NCBI RefSeq assembly: GCF_029873635.1
Contig: NC_080421.1
Coordinates: 37,924,617-37,988,616, forward strand
Length of the DNA stretch: 64,000 bases
Reading direction: 5' to 3'
From: Malania oleifera
Lineage: Eukaryota > Streptophyta > Magnoliopsida > Santalales > Ximeniaceae
Within the stretch, counting starts at the first letter, position 1, and each line of letters begins with the position of its first letter. The notes beneath the pieces were generated by a model. The model did not search any database, was not told the origin of the DNA, and saw only the letters and a program-made list of their open reading frames with translations. Position numbers and translations under genes: made by a program. This document shows positions 44,480 through 55,383 of the stretch, one piece after another.

Positions 44480-46650
44480 AATGGGTCTCTGAGGTTCAAA
44501 AGAACACAACAATGACGACAATAACAAGCCTAAAGTCCTATTATGTGGGGTTTGTTATTTGAGTTCTTTTCCTCTAATTCACTCGATCAAGAGCATTTTC
44601 TCTGACTAACTTAAGAGTTATTAAATCCTTACTCACTACCTCATTCCAAGTTATTTTAGGTATATCCCTTCTCTTCTTGTACCATTTACAATGACTAGCT
44701 CGCTCACTATTGCACTAATTTCATACCTTTCAAATACACAAACAATCTAAGTTGTCAGTCTACGCCTTATTGCAAATATGTTCACTCCCTAATTTATCCT
44801 TTTAATATTATACCACTCATCCACATTATCATGCGGATTTTGGCCATGTTTACCTTTTGAGTGTTTTGTTTTTTAGTTGCCTAACATTCTGATTCATAAA
44901 GCATGACATGTCTTATAGCTGTGTTATAGAACTTTCTTTTTATTTAATAGTATTCTATGATCACAAAACACCTTAATGCACTCCTTCATTTTATACAGCC
45001 TGCTTTGACTCTATGTACTATATCCTCTTTAATTTCTCCCTTGGCTTGCATAATAGATCCAAGGCATCAAAATCTATTATTGCCGTTGATTCCTTAATTA
45101 TCAAGTTTAGTCTCGTCTTTAATATTCCTCCACACTTGGCTTACATTTAATATATTATAACTTATTTCTACTTATCCCAAATTCTCCAAACCCTAAAGTT
45201 GTTGCCCAAAGTTCTAACTAATACATCAAAGGTAATGAGGTATCAAAATCTGCTAGTGTTGTTGATTTCTGAATTATCAAGTTTAATCTTGTCTTCAATA
45301 TTCCTCCTTACCTGGCCAAAGTTACATTTCATATATTCTATTTTATTTCTTCTTATCCTAAAACCTCTAGATTTTTAAGTTGTTATCTCTAAAGTTCTAA
45401 CTTAGATTCTTCCCCACTCTTACTTTCATCAATCAAAATAATATCATCTTCAAACAACATTGACCAAAGGATCTCGTTTTGGATATTCTCAATAAGTTCA
45501 TTAATCTCTAAAGCAGATGGATAGGGGCTTAAAGCAAAGTCTTGATGTACACCTTTTGTGATTGGGATTTCTCTACTCTACTTTTGCATGCTAATTGTTA
45601 CTCTATTGTGCATATCCTTAATGACATTAATATATTTACTGTAGACGTTTTCTAAAACCCATCAAAGAACTTCGTAGGTACTCTATCAGATGCTTTCTCT
45701 AAGTCAATAAAAAAAAATAAGCAAGTCCCTCTTAATCTCTCTAAACTTTTCCAATAATTGTTTTAGTATGTAAATAATTTCTTGTCTATTCTTATTCTTT
45801 GGTCAATTACTTTTTCCCACAGTTTTAGTGTATGACTAGTTTAATTCCGCAATTTGTCACTTTTGTTTTTGTACATAGGTATTAACACACTTTTCCTCCA
45901 TTCCTCCGACATTTTTTCAATTTCATAAAAGTGTTGAATAGATTAGTTAACCATAGACTCCCTTTATCCCCTAGACATTTTCAAACTTCAATTGGAATGT
46001 CATCTAGTCCTATAGATTTCCCACTTTTCTTATTTTTAAAGCTATCTTAACTTCAGTAACTCTAATTTTGTGAATAATCTAAGATTTTTTTGTCTTTCCT
46101 CATTCGTCACTTCTAAGTTGGAGCTTTCAGTTTGGTTTTTATTAAACAACTTAAAAAGTGTCTTTGTCACCTCGTTGTTATATCTTTTTCATATACCAAT
46201 ACATTATCATTCCTATCCTTTATGCATTTTACATTCCTTGAATCTTTGCACTTTCTTTCTCTAGCTCTAGCTAATTTGTATGTCTCTTTCCTGTTCTTGT
46301 GTCTAGTTTAGCATATAGATTGTCATAAGTTTTATGTTTAGCTTCACTAATGACCTTTTTGCTTCTTTTCTTGTCTCTTATAATTTTAAAAATTTTCTAT
46401 TTTTATACACTTTTGTCATGTTTTATATCATATTCTTTTTGTCTTTACTGTTTTTTGGACATCTTGATCCAATCACTAGCTTTCTTTGCTATCCGAGACT
46501 CTTCCTTTGGATTCACTTAAAATCTCTTTCAATATCTTATGAATAGAGTTAACTTCCACAAAGTATTCACATCTACTTTATCCCTTATTGTTCAATCACC
46601 TTCTTTGACCATTTTATCTTCAAATTTTACTATATTTTCACCCTTCGGAC
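44480..46650 (-). mobile_element. Degenerate RTE-clade LINE
   Basis: Reading the minus strand in all frames gives, in order, the upstream KETYKLARARERK and VKCIKD region (46200-46300), SGKSIG.DDIPIEV (about 46000), a catalytic zone MLFEDDIILIDES (about 45440, first box residue changed), and a C-terminal stretch with ITWNEVV.KDL and ENALDR followed by RKRTQI.NPT (44530-44660). This set is typical of plant RTE elements. Stops are very frequent, so this is an ancient copy. The 5' endonuclease part is not recognisable. Confidence 0.75.
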
Positions 46651-46929
46651 TCCCACTACTGAATCCTTATGTTGCTCTTTTTCTTGTGTTTCCTTGTTCA
46701 AAAGAATGAGGCAGATTTTTATTTTCATCTTTTTGTATTTTTTATTTTGGAGCTGGTGGGATTTATTTCTGGCATAAATTGGCTATGTTAGATAATAGGC
46801 ATTTAGAGTTGTAATTTGTAAAGGCAGTTGGTAGTTTACAGAATAATGTTGCATAAATTGTTTCTGAAATGTTACACTAAGTTTCATTTCCTCTTTCCTT
46901 TTTATATATTGGCTTACATAAGGATGTTT

Positions 46930-47296
46930 TGATGGGTGGAGAGGAACACTCAGTCACTGGTTGTGACTGAAACTCAATGAGGATAAATTCAAGAACAATT
47001 TATTTCAATCAGAAACAATACACAGAGGAAGCAACTCTCATTTCTCTCTCTCACTGGCTTTACACTCTCAACACATCACACTTACAATGCTCACACACTC
47101 ACCTATTTATAGCAATTACAGAAACCAAATAATCAATAATGGTGGGAATTTAAACTTCAACGATTGTGGCTGGTTTGGTAAGGTTGGTGGCCAAATCTTG
47201 ATTAACTTCAATGGAGGTGGGCTGCCGGTTGATGAAGCTTCTGCAGTCAAATTTTTGCTACCACCGTCCCACTGTTCTCAAGTTTAATCTTCAACA
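46930..47296 (-). repeat. 3' LTR of copia C
   Basis: TGTTGAAGATTAAACTTG to CCACCCATCA on the minus strand. Minus-strand TATAAATA near 47102-47112. Confidence 0.95.
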
Positions 47297-48513
47297 TCCC
47301 CCCTTAAACTTGACTCTCCTAACTTTATCATTCCGAGCATTGTCTTCAGTCTTGCAAAAATATCATGCCTGAGTGGCTTTGTGAAAATGTCAGCAATCTG
47401 ATCATACGTTCTGCAAGATATCAATTCCACTTCTTTATTTTTGACATGCTCCCTGATAAAATGATACCGAGTATCAATATGTTTGCTTCTTTCATGATAA
47501 ACTGGATTTTTCGCAAGGGCAATCGCTGATCGATTGTCGATGTAGACTTTTGTGGGGTTATCTTGAAGAAATCCCAGATACTTCATTACATTCCTAATCC
47601 ATATACCATGACAAACAGCTGAGCTGGCAGCAACATACTCAGCTTCACATGATGATAGCGTTACGATGGGTTGCTTCTTCGAAGACCATGTAAACGATGT
47701 ATCTCCCATAAAAAATGTGAATCCCGTCGTACTTTTTATTTCATCAAGATCTCTTCCCCAATCGCTATCTGAATAGCCGATAAGTTTGTAAGCACCTCTT
47801 GATGAATAAAACATACCATCGGTGATGGTACCTTTGACATATCGGAGTATCCTTTTCGCTGCATTCAGGTGGGACTGGTCAGGAGTCTCCATGTACCTGC
47901 TAACAAGTCCCACTCCATAGAGTATATCTGGTCTGGTACATGTCAAATACCTCAAGCTTCCAACCAGACTCTTAAAATATGTGGGGTCAACATCTCCTTG
48001 CTCATTCTTGCTCAACTCCAATCCTATTTCAACTGGAGTTGTCACTGGGTTGCATTTGTCCATCCCAAACTTCTTCAATACTTCTTTTGCATAGTGGCTC
48101 TGGGAGATGAAAATTCCTTTCTCGCTTTGCACGACTTCTATGCCAAGGAAGTGAGCCATCTGGCCAATATCCGTCATTTCAAATTCTTTGACCATGCTCC
48201 TCTTGAAAATGGCAAACATCTCTGGATTGTTGCCGGTGAAGATCAAATCATCAACATATAGGCAAGCTATCAGCATGCTTCCATCTGTCTCCATCTTTAT
48301 GTATAGCGCATGCTCGTAGGGACACTTCTCAAATCCATTCTTCTGGAAGTAGTCGTCAATCCTCATGTTCCACGCACGAGGTGCCTGCTTCAAGCCATAG
48401 AGTGCTTTCTTCAACTTGTACACTCTATCTTCTTTGCCCTTCTTTACATATCCAGGTGGTTGATCGATATAAATCTCTTCTTCCAGAAAACCGTTCAGAA
48501 AAGCTGATTTCAC
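47284..48513 (-). CDS. Copia C reverse transcriptase C-terminal part and RNase H
   Basis: A 409-codon open frame. It begins at SAFLNG, then has YGLKQAPRAW, the intact catalytic box YVDDLIF (about residues 92-98), FLGIEV, SLRYLTCTRPDI, and RNase H blocks YSDSDW, SSCEAEY, IDNRSAIALAKNP and TYDQIADIFTKPL. It is separated from the upstream RT part only by a TGG-to-TAG type stop at about 48529. The stop of this frame lies just inside the LTR, as is common. Confidence 0.9.
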   Translation of the reverse strand: MKSAFLNGFLEEEIYIDQPPGYVKKGKEDRVYKLKKALYGLKQAPRAWNMRIDDYFQKNGFEKCPYEHALYIKMETDGSMLIACLYVDDLIFTGNNPEMFAIFKRSMVKEFEMTDIGQMAHFLGIEVVQSEKGIFISQSHYAKEVLKKFGMDKCNPVTTPVEIGLELSKNEQGDVDPTYFKSLVGSLRYLTCTRPDILYGVGLVSRYMETPDQSHLNAAKRILRYVKGTITDGMFYSSRGAYKLIGYSDSDWGRDLDEIKSTTGFTFFMGDTSFTWSSKKQPIVTLSSCEAEYVAASSAVCHGIWIRNVMKYLGFLQDNPTKVYIDNRSAIALAKNPVYHERSKHIDTRYHFIREHVKNKEVELISCRTYDQIADIFTKPLRHDIFARLKTMLGMIKLGESSLRGDVED

Positions 48514-48531
48514 GTCCAGCTGGTAAATCTT

Positions 48532-49194
48532 CTATCCATTTTGTGCTGAAAGTGAAATAAGTAATCTGATGGTTTCAAGTCTAGCAACTGGGGCAAAGAT
48601 TTCTCTATAATCAATCCCTTCTTTTTGTTTGTAGCCTTTGGCGACAAGTCTTGCTTTATATCTCTGAACTTCTCCTTGAGCATTCTTTTTGGTCTTGTAG
48701 ACCCATTTCACACCAATGGTTTTGCGGCCCTTCGGGAGATTTGTCAACTCCCAAGTTTTGTTCTTCTCGATGGATTGAATCTCCTCATCCATCGCTTTTC
48801 TCCATTTGTCTTCTTCGTTAGCTTCCTTAAAGCTAACCGGGTCGCTGGTTAACAATAGACAGTAAAGAGTAACACACTCTTCAATTGGTTCTGTAGTTTC
48901 ATACAGGTCGGCTAGATTTCCAGCTCCGCTAGGTCTCATGTCTGAGATTTCACGCTCTATTGGTGATGGAGCTTCATTTGTCTGTGGTGAACCATGTGGA
49001 GGTGTCTGCAGCTCAGGAATTTGTGGCTCGATAGCCACTTCTCTTGTCTGTGTAGGTTTTTCTCCTTCAAGTGTCAATTCCGCATCTTTGGAACATTCAG
49101 CCTGGTCCCATTTCCAGGTTTCATTTTCTTCAAAGATGACATCCTGACTGTGAAAGACTTTCTTGTTGATGGGATTGTAAAGTCGATATCCCAT
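48532..49194 (-). CDS. Copia C integrase end, linker and reverse transcriptase N-terminal part
   Basis: Starts near MGYRLYNP of the integrase C-terminus, then an acidic, P/T/S-rich linker, then [37 protein letters not shown] and TIRLLISL. It stops one codon before the next RT block (see 47284-48513). The frame upstream is broken by a small deletion near 49268. Confidence 0.85.
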   Translation of the reverse strand: MGYRLYNPINKKVFHSQDVIFEENETWKWDQAECSKDAELTLEGEKPTQTREVAIEPQIPELQTPPHGSPQTNEAPSPIEREISDMRPSGAGNLADLYETTEPIEECVTLYCLLLTSDPVSFKEANEEDKWRKAMDEEIQSIEKNKTWELTNLPKGRKTIGVKWVYKTKKNAQGEVQRYKARLVAKGYKQKEGIDYREIFAPVARLETIRLLISLSAQNG

Positions 49195-49747
49195 GGTGCT
49201 GTCACCGTATCCTACAAGGATACACTTCTCTCCTTTATCATCCAGCTTTGTCCTTCTTGCTTCATGGGATCTTGGCGTAGGCTATGGAGCCAAACACCCT
49301 AAGATGACTCACACTGGGCTTGTGAGTACTCCAGGCTTCATATGGTGTCTTTGTATGAAGACTCTTCGTCGGACACCTATTGAGCAGATAGACTGCACAT
49401 AACACTGCTTCTGCCCAAAAACTCTTGGGCACATTTTTATCCTTTAACATGCTTCTAGCCATGTTAAGGATTGTGCGGTTCTTCCTTTCGGCTACACCAT
49501 TCAACTGGGGAGTGTATGATGGTGTGAACTATTTATGAATTCCTTGTTGTCTAAGGAATTCCAGGAAAGCTTCGTATTTGTACTCTCCTCCTTGGTCTGA
49601 CCGGAGTGACTTGATGCGGAAGCCACTCTGTTTCTCCACAAGAGTTTTGAACTCTTTGAACTTATCGAATACCTCTGACTTCCTTTTCAAGAAGTAGACC
49701 CAGGTCTTCCTGCTGTAGTCATCGATGAAGGTGAGGAAGTATCAATT
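49195..49747 (-). pseudogene. Copia C integrase core with two stops and a frameshift
   Basis: It reads [17 protein letters not shown] (after two stops at 49742-49748), SDQGGEY with its aspartate, a TGG-to-TAG type stop near 49530, then [11 protein letters not shown] with its glutamate. The frame shifts near 49268. The catalytic acidic residues are all retained. Confidence 0.85.
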
Positions 49748-51436
49748 CTATCCATTTGAAAATGGTCTTAATGGACCACACACATCTGTGTGTATTAGCT
49801 GGAGCGGCATGGTTGATCTCCAGTCGGCTTGCTTTCCAAAGCTGTTTCTGTGTTGCTTGCTCAAAATACAGCTTTCACATATCACATTTGGATGATGGAT
49901 ATTTGGTAAGCCTTTCACCATCTTCTTGCTTCCCAATTGTTTCAAACTTTCAAAGTTTAGATGCCCATACCTTAGATGCCATAACCAGTCTTTGTCTTTG
50001 ATGATAGCGCTCAAACACCTTGGCGTATCATGTTGGATGGCGAGCGGAAACATTCGATTCTTTGCCATTTGAACTCGAGTAACAAGCTTTCCTCGAGCAT
50101 CTATTATCACCATCTGCTTATCACTGAGGCTAATTCGACAGCCTCTCTCCACGAGCTGTCCGAGACTAAGTATATTAGTCTTCATGGCTGGCACATAGTA
50201 GACGTTGGAGATGTAAGCATGATCTCCAGACTTTTGTTTGATCAAAACATCTCCTCTCCCTTGGACTGGGATTTTAGAATTATCGCCGAAAGATATCTCC
50301 CCCTGAACTTTCTCATCAAGTTCAAAGAATAGGTTCTTTCTGCTAGTCATATGGTTGCTGGCTCCAGAATCAAGGTACCAAACACTCTGGTCCTGAGGAG
50401 TTGCATTGTGTGCCATCAGCATCAACGACTCTCCATCTGCATAATCAGTTTCGGCAAGGTTGACCTCCTCGCTAACCTTTTCTTGTTGTCGCCCCCAACA
50501 TTCATTGCTATAGTGTCCATACTTGTGACAATTGTAGCATTGAATGTTTCTTTTGTCCACATTCGAGCGATTATTATATCCTCCTCTTCTTCCTTGTCCT
50601 CTGCCTTGTGGGACATAGCTCTGTTGATTTCGTCCTCCTCTAGTGAGACCTCTTCTGCCTCTGCCACCTTCTCTGGAGTTAAAATTTCCAGAATTTCTTC
50701 CACGAGATCCTCGGTCTCGTCCTCTTCCTTGTTGTGACGTCCCTCCTTTGTCGTATCTATCTGTAGTGAGGGACAACTTCGTTTGGAGAGCTTGTTCCAG
50801 TGCTTTATCATCACTTCTTCTATTGACTTTTTGCTCATGGGCTTGGAGTGAGCCCACAAGTTCTTCTACAGACATTGTTTCCAAGTCTTTTGTTTCTTCT
50901 AGGGTCACAGCTATATAATCATATTTTGGATCTAAAGATCGCAAAATTTTTTCACAAATTCTCTCGTCATTGAGAATCTCTCCATTTCTTCTCATTTGAT
51001 TTGATACTACCATTACTCGTGTATAGTAGTCTGCAATGGATTCAGTAGACTTCATTTTGAGATATTCGAACTCACCTCGCAATGTCTGAAGACGAATCTT
51101 TTTTACTTTATCTGCACCTTTGTGTGTTCGATGGAGAGAGTCCCAGACTTCTTTAGATGTCTTCGCGGAGGCAATGATTTCAAACGTGGCCTCATCAAGG
51201 CCTTGGTAGATTATGGATTTTGCCTTGCAATCTTTCTTTCGATCGGCTCGCAAGGTCGTTCTTTGAGCATCGGGCATAGCTGCTTCGACTTCTTTTGATG
51301 GGCTTTCTCTGTACCCATCTTCAACAATATCCATGACATCCTGAGAACCTAAAAGGGCTCTCATTTGAATCGACCAGTTGTCATAATTCTCTCGGGTCAA
51401 TTTTGGAATGACCGATTGGATAGTACCGTTAGCCAT
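49748..51436 (-). CDS. Copia C gag, protease and integrase zinc region
   Basis: The gag start MANG at 51436 is chosen because the frame upstream to 51583 has no gag character and this ATG follows the leader. The order is a capsid-like UBN2 domain, an R/G-rich stretch (RGRGRDRGSRGR type), a CX2CX4HX4C knuckle (CYNCHKYGHYSNEC), the protease site WYLDSGASNHM, the pre-integrase LWHLRYGHL, the CESC pair and the first catalytic aspartate in HTDVCGP. The frame is open for 563 codons and ends at 49748. Gag packages the RNA and protease cleaves the polyprotein. RNA-binding by the RGG part is inferred. Confidence 0.9.
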   Translation of the reverse strand: MANGTIQSVIPKLTRENYDNWSIQMRALLGSQDVMDIVEDGYRESPSKEVEAAMPDAQRTTLRADRKKDCKAKSIIYQGLDEATFEIIASAKTSKEVWDSLHRTHKGADKVKKIRLQTLRGEFEYLKMKSTESIADYYTRVMVVSNQMRRNGEILNDERICEKILRSLDPKYDYIAVTLEETKDLETMSVEELVGSLQAHEQKVNRRSDDKALEQALQTKLSLTTDRYDKGGTSQQGRGRDRGSRGRNSGNFNSREGGRGRRGLTRGGRNQQSYVPQGRGQGRRGGYNNRSNVDKRNIQCYNCHKYGHYSNECWGRQQEKVSEEVNLAETDYADGESLMLMAHNATPQDQSVWYLDSGASNHMTSRKNLFFELDEKVQGEISFGDNSKIPVQGRGDVLIKQKSGDHAYISNVYYVPAMKTNILSLGQLVERGCRISLSDKQMVIIDARGKLVTRVQMAKNRMFPLAIQHDTPRCLSAIIKDKDWLWHLRYGHLNFESLKQLGSKKMVKGLPNIHHPNVICESCILSKQHRNSFGKQADWRSTMPLQLIHTDVCGPLRPFSNG

Positions 51437-51599
51437 CGAATTTAATATATAAAAAACAGAGAGATGGGGACTGATTTTGGAAAATCTAATGCCACCAATA
51501 AATTCAGAAGACTGAAAAACCTTAGGAACCGGTTTTGGTTTGCAAAGAACCGGTCTAAAAATCACTGAACCGGCTATAGGCAATTCTGGTGAATTTTTA

Positions 51600-52077
51600 A
51601 CTAACCGGTTTAACTTAACGGCCGTTTAACGGCGTTAATGATCCCGTTACACCACGTGGCGTTCTCTGCGCGTGCTGCGTGTCCGCTGCTGGGAGGCGGG
51701 TCGGATGCGGGTCAAGCCTCGGGCACGGATCCGGGTTCCTGGTCGCTGGGCCGGGTTGCGGGTCGATGTCCGGGTCGGATCTCGCCAATCGGGCGAAGAA
51801 GACGCCTGCGGGAGCGTGAGGCGCGTGTCACCGGCTGCCGGAGTCTTCGTCGGGGCGTGCGACACGTGGGGAGAGCGCTGTCTTCGTGGGAGGCGCGTGG
51901 GAGCGCGTGTAGACTCTCCTAGTGTCCGTTTGAGACGTAGTTTCCACCGTTGGAATCGTCTCGAGTCTAATTGCACAATGGCGGGCTCAATTTGGGATTT
52001 GGAGCAACTTCAAAACTGGGAGAAAATCGGATTTCTCCTCTGTTCGCCTCTGTTTGGCGAATTCCGACGTACCTAGA
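51600..52077 (-). promoter_or_regulatory. GC-rich untranslated leader of copia C
   Basis: About 480 bp between the primer-binding site and gag. It is strongly GC-rich while the element and its flanks are AT-rich. It contains many cgggt/acccg repeats, so a folded leader is likely. No gag-like frame is present in it. Confidence 0.7.
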
Positions 52078-52091
52078 CGCTCTGATACCAC

Positions 52092-52458
52092 TGATGGGTG
52101 GAGAGGAACACTCAGTCACTGGTTGTGACTGAAACTCAATGAGGATAAATTCAAGAACAATTTATTTCAATGAGAAACAATACACAGAGGAAGCAACTCT
52201 CATTTCTTTCTCTCACTGGCTTTACACTCTCAACACACCACACTTACAATGCACACACACTCACCTATTTATAGCAATTACAGAAACCAAATAATCAATA
52301 ATGGTGGGAATTTAAACTTCAACGATTGTGGCTGGTTTGGTAAGGTTGGTGGCCAAATCTTGCTTAACTTCAATGGAGGTGGGCTGCCGGTTGATGAAGC
52401 TTCTGCAGTCAAATTTTTGCTGCCACCGTCCCACTGTTCTCAAGTTTAATCTTCAACA
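52092..52458 (-). repeat. 5' LTR of copia C
   Basis: 367 bp, six differences from the 3' LTR (in 'atgag', 'tctttc', 'caccac', 'tgcacac', 'cttgctt' and 'ctgcca' relative to the other copy). Confidence 0.95.
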
Positions 52459-52673
52459 TGTTTCACAATTTGTCTTAAACATCAGAGTTTCATTTCCTCT
52501 TTCCTTTTTATATATTGACTTACATAAGGATGTTTCACAATTTGTCTTAAACATCACTTTAAGTTTTAGAACATGAAGTCTAAAGCTTACAAAATCATGG
52601 AGCTCGTTGAGCATAAAATAGTGTTTGCTTCACGCGGTTGAATTATGCCTGTCATGCTGGGAAGGGTGATTGA

Positions 52674-53003
52674 ATGCTGTTTTTTTGGAATCAGACTTTA
52701 TTGTTTGTCATACTTGCTGGCCTATGTTATTCTGTGCCTGAATGGGCATGTTGGAAAGAGGTGATGATGAATGAGATTCTAAGCAAGGATGAAGAAGGAG
52801 AGGAACTTGATGAGAATTATTTTGTGAGGGTGATCGAAATTCTTGGAACATTTTTTTATAAACAGTATCTCACTCTGTTGGGAGCTATTTTTGCTGAAGA
52901 TCTGAAATGTACCTTAAGGAGATTTTGTGGTAAAATTTGGGAATTGAACAGTAAAACAACTTGGCTTACGGGCAGAATGGAAGTGCATCTCCAATTTCTG
53001 TGA
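52674..53003 (+). other. Unassigned 109-codon open frame
   Basis: The first 20 residues are hydrophobic. The rest is acidic then mixed (SKDEEGEELDENYF, FFYKQYLTLLG, CTLRRFCGK). No family recognised and no introns or promoter evident. It lies between copia C and the SLU7 fragment and could be exon debris or chance. Confidence 0.25.
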
Positions 53004-53404
53004 GGCAGGCTTACAGACCCAGGGTTTTAATCATGACAAGTGCGATTTTAGCAGACACTAAAAAATTGACTATTTTGTGGTTTTGTATGGTCCTGCATTC
53101 TATCATCAGCTGCTAACTGCATCAGTATATTTTTCTCTCTTTCACATGAGACCAAAGCTGCACAAACCCCTTCCCTAGAAGATTTTTTCCTTTTCCCTTC
53201 CTGTGTACTGAAATCCCTGGCAGCCTAACCACTTCAACATGATGCATAGCCTTTTTACGAAAAAATTACTGAACGATTTGATGTAATATATCCCTTCTTT
53301 CTTCTTCCTTCCCCCCTCTCACGTGAAGACCCTAGCAGTCTATACCACTTCAACACAATGCATGGCCCTTTTACAGAAATTATGGAGTCATTTCATGTGT
53401 GCGA

Positions 53405-53455
53405 TATATATGCGTGTGCATGTGCATGTGCATGTGCATGTGCATGTGTGCACAT
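53405..53455. repeat. (GTGCAT)n microsatellite
   Basis: About five perfect hexamers, 'gtgcat', flanked by related TG-rich sequence. Confidence 0.85.
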
Positions 53456-53532
53456 ATGTATGTATCTCACATGCTTATACTATGGGCAATTAACTTTTTT
53501 TAATAATTAATATTTCTATTTACAAGAAATAG

Positions 53533-55095
53533 CTCTTCCAAGAAGCAAGTATGAAGAAGATGTTTACATTAACAATCGCACTAGTGTTCGGGTTCATGGT
53601 GGAAAGATCATCAGTGGGGCTACAAGTGCTGCAAGCTGATGATTCAGAACAGCTACTGCACAGGTGCCGCTGGAATTGAGGCTGCTGAAGCTGCAGTAGA
53701 TCTCATGAAGGCTAATATTGCTGGTAAAGAGGCCGTGGAAGGTCTGTCTATCAGTCCGTGTGCCATTGCTCGTCTCCTTTATATTAAATGCCAACTTAAT
53801 TTGGTTGAACCTCATCTCCTCTTGGTCTACATTTTACTTTAGGTTTTGCTATTTTTTTCAGAATGGTTGTATTTGTTCAACCGTATAAACATGGTTGTAG
53901 AAAGGTTTTGCTTTTTTTCTTAAAGAATACCTCGTAGTTACCATATACAAAAGGGTTTAACCATTGGCATTTTACATTACTTTCACTTTTTTGTTCATAG
54001 TGTGTTATGCATGTATTATTGTGAGTTTCTTTTGGATATTAATAAATGCCTTACTTTTGCATATGTTCACGTTGAGAACACAAAAACAGACAACCCCACA
54101 GCAGTGGCGGAGAAAAGGCTTGCAACTTGGGAAACAGATGTGGCAGATGATTTGGTTCTGGATGAAAAATTACTTGCTGAAGCACTAAAGAAGGTGATTT
54201 TTTTTTTTTTTTTTTCAGCCAAGCCTTTGCTCTTTCTTCTCTCCTTTGCATTTTTTTAAACTTCGTGTTGTAATTTCTTGTTTCCTCAAACTTCTTTGGC
54301 TACAAAAATGTTAAATCAGGAGCTTGTTTGTAGAAAAAAAAAAAAACTTTTTAGCTATGCTCTTGGTTCTCTACTTGAAATTACCTGCTGAAGCAGTTAA
54401 TAAGGCAAATTGGGTTCTGACTATATTTCTTAAGTTGTTCTTATCTAACAATTATTAACGTTACCTTTATTTTCTAAAGAAAGTTATTAATGTAATTATT
54501 ATTTGCACCCTTAGCTGCACTGACCTAATACTGAGGTAACTGAGCTGCCCTGGGAAGTAGATGGTTCTTATTTTTTTCCTGATTTACTTCAATAACCCAC
54601 ATGAAGTGGTTGGAGAAATATAGGATCTAGCACTCTGAAAGCATGTCGTCATACCATATCATAAATTTGTCATTTCCTCGACCAAAAACTTAAATTGAGT
54701 TCCAGCCAAAAATTAACTTGAATTTTGGTTAAACAGATGGGGAAGCAAGCTCAAAGAGCTATGTGTGTATTAGGTAGTGAAACTTATTGTGGATGCATTT
54801 GTGTTTGGCTGATAGATTTGGTTTGGACAGGAGGATGAAAAAAGAAGAGAGGAGAAAGATGAAAGAAAGCGCAAATACAATGTTAGATGGGATGATGAGG
54901 TAAGATCTTTTGCCCACTTTATTGTTTGATGCCTAAGTTGCATCACGTACATTGCAAACATTCAATAATTTTTGTTGGCTTGTTATGGGCTGTCCCCCCA
55001 TTGTCACAATTTCTATAGGTTACTCCTAAGGAGATCGAAGCAATCGGATGAAGAAAATTCATCACGATGATCCAATTAAAGAATTCCTGCATTGA
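53533..55095 (+). pseudogene. SLU7: 3' fragment of the splicing factor SLU7, with introns and frameshifts
   Basis: Four exon remnants with splice sites: 53533-53741 (SKYEEDVYINN..SV, then WWKDHQWGYKCCK), 54077-54193 (EKRLATW.TDV.DDLVLDE), 54831-54899 (KRREEKDERKRKYNV) and 55019-55095, ending at a TGA where the family normally ends (HHDDP.K.FLH). SLU7 is a step-two splicing factor that helps choose the 3' splice site. One-base deletions after TSV in the first exon and near 55038 in the last break the frame. The 5' two-thirds, including the zinc knuckle, is absent from the window. Retained introns show a DNA-level duplication or truncation, not a processed copy. An annotation or assembly error at the two indels cannot be excluded. 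Confidence 0.8.
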
Positions 55096-55383
55096 CGGGA
55101 GGAGGTAGTTTATTCTAAGCTAGTGATCAATGAGCAACCCTTGCCAACTTGGCTCTTGTTGCTCCTTGAAGGTCCTCGGTTTTACCGCTACACTCATATA
55201 ACCAAAGGGACTTCCTGTATTTAGCTCTGATGTTGGATCGGATGTTTGCTGGAATTGTTGCCTTTCTTGGCTTCAATTGGGAGAAAAAAAAAGTGGCAGT
55301 TGTGTGTGTGTGTAGATATGTGTTTTTTCATTGGTGTGTGTGTGTTTGGATGTGCACTCATATGGAATCGTGATCAACGAGCG

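Larger units (their letters stand above)
46930..52458 (-). mobile_element. Copia C: young, nearly complete Ty1/copia element
   Basis: LTRs 46930-47296 and 52092-52458 are each 367 bp and differ at six positions by eye (1.6%). Exact target duplication is tgttt (46925-46929 and 52459-52463). The primer-binding site TGGTATCAGAGCG reads at 52090-52078, the polypurine tract (TTTAAGGGGGGA) at 47308-47297, and a TATA box (CTATAAATAGG) lies in each LTR. The coding region 51436-47284 carries every domain but has four premature stops and one frameshift, so it is non-autonomous now though it could be moved in trans. Confidence 0.95.
46880..52556. repeat. Host tandem repeat of about 85 bp, first copy split by copia C
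   Basis: 'tttcatttcctctttcctt', 'tatatattg.cttacataag' and 'gatgtttcacaatttgtc' occur once across the insertion (46885-46929 joined to 52459-52484) and once intact at 52489-52556. The intact copy shows the pre-insertion sequence with tgttt present once. Confidence 0.8.

Noticed and set aside
51638..52076. GC-rich plus-strand frames of 94-134 codons
   Set aside because: They lie in the copia C leader; length is explained by GC richness (few stop codons). No domains.
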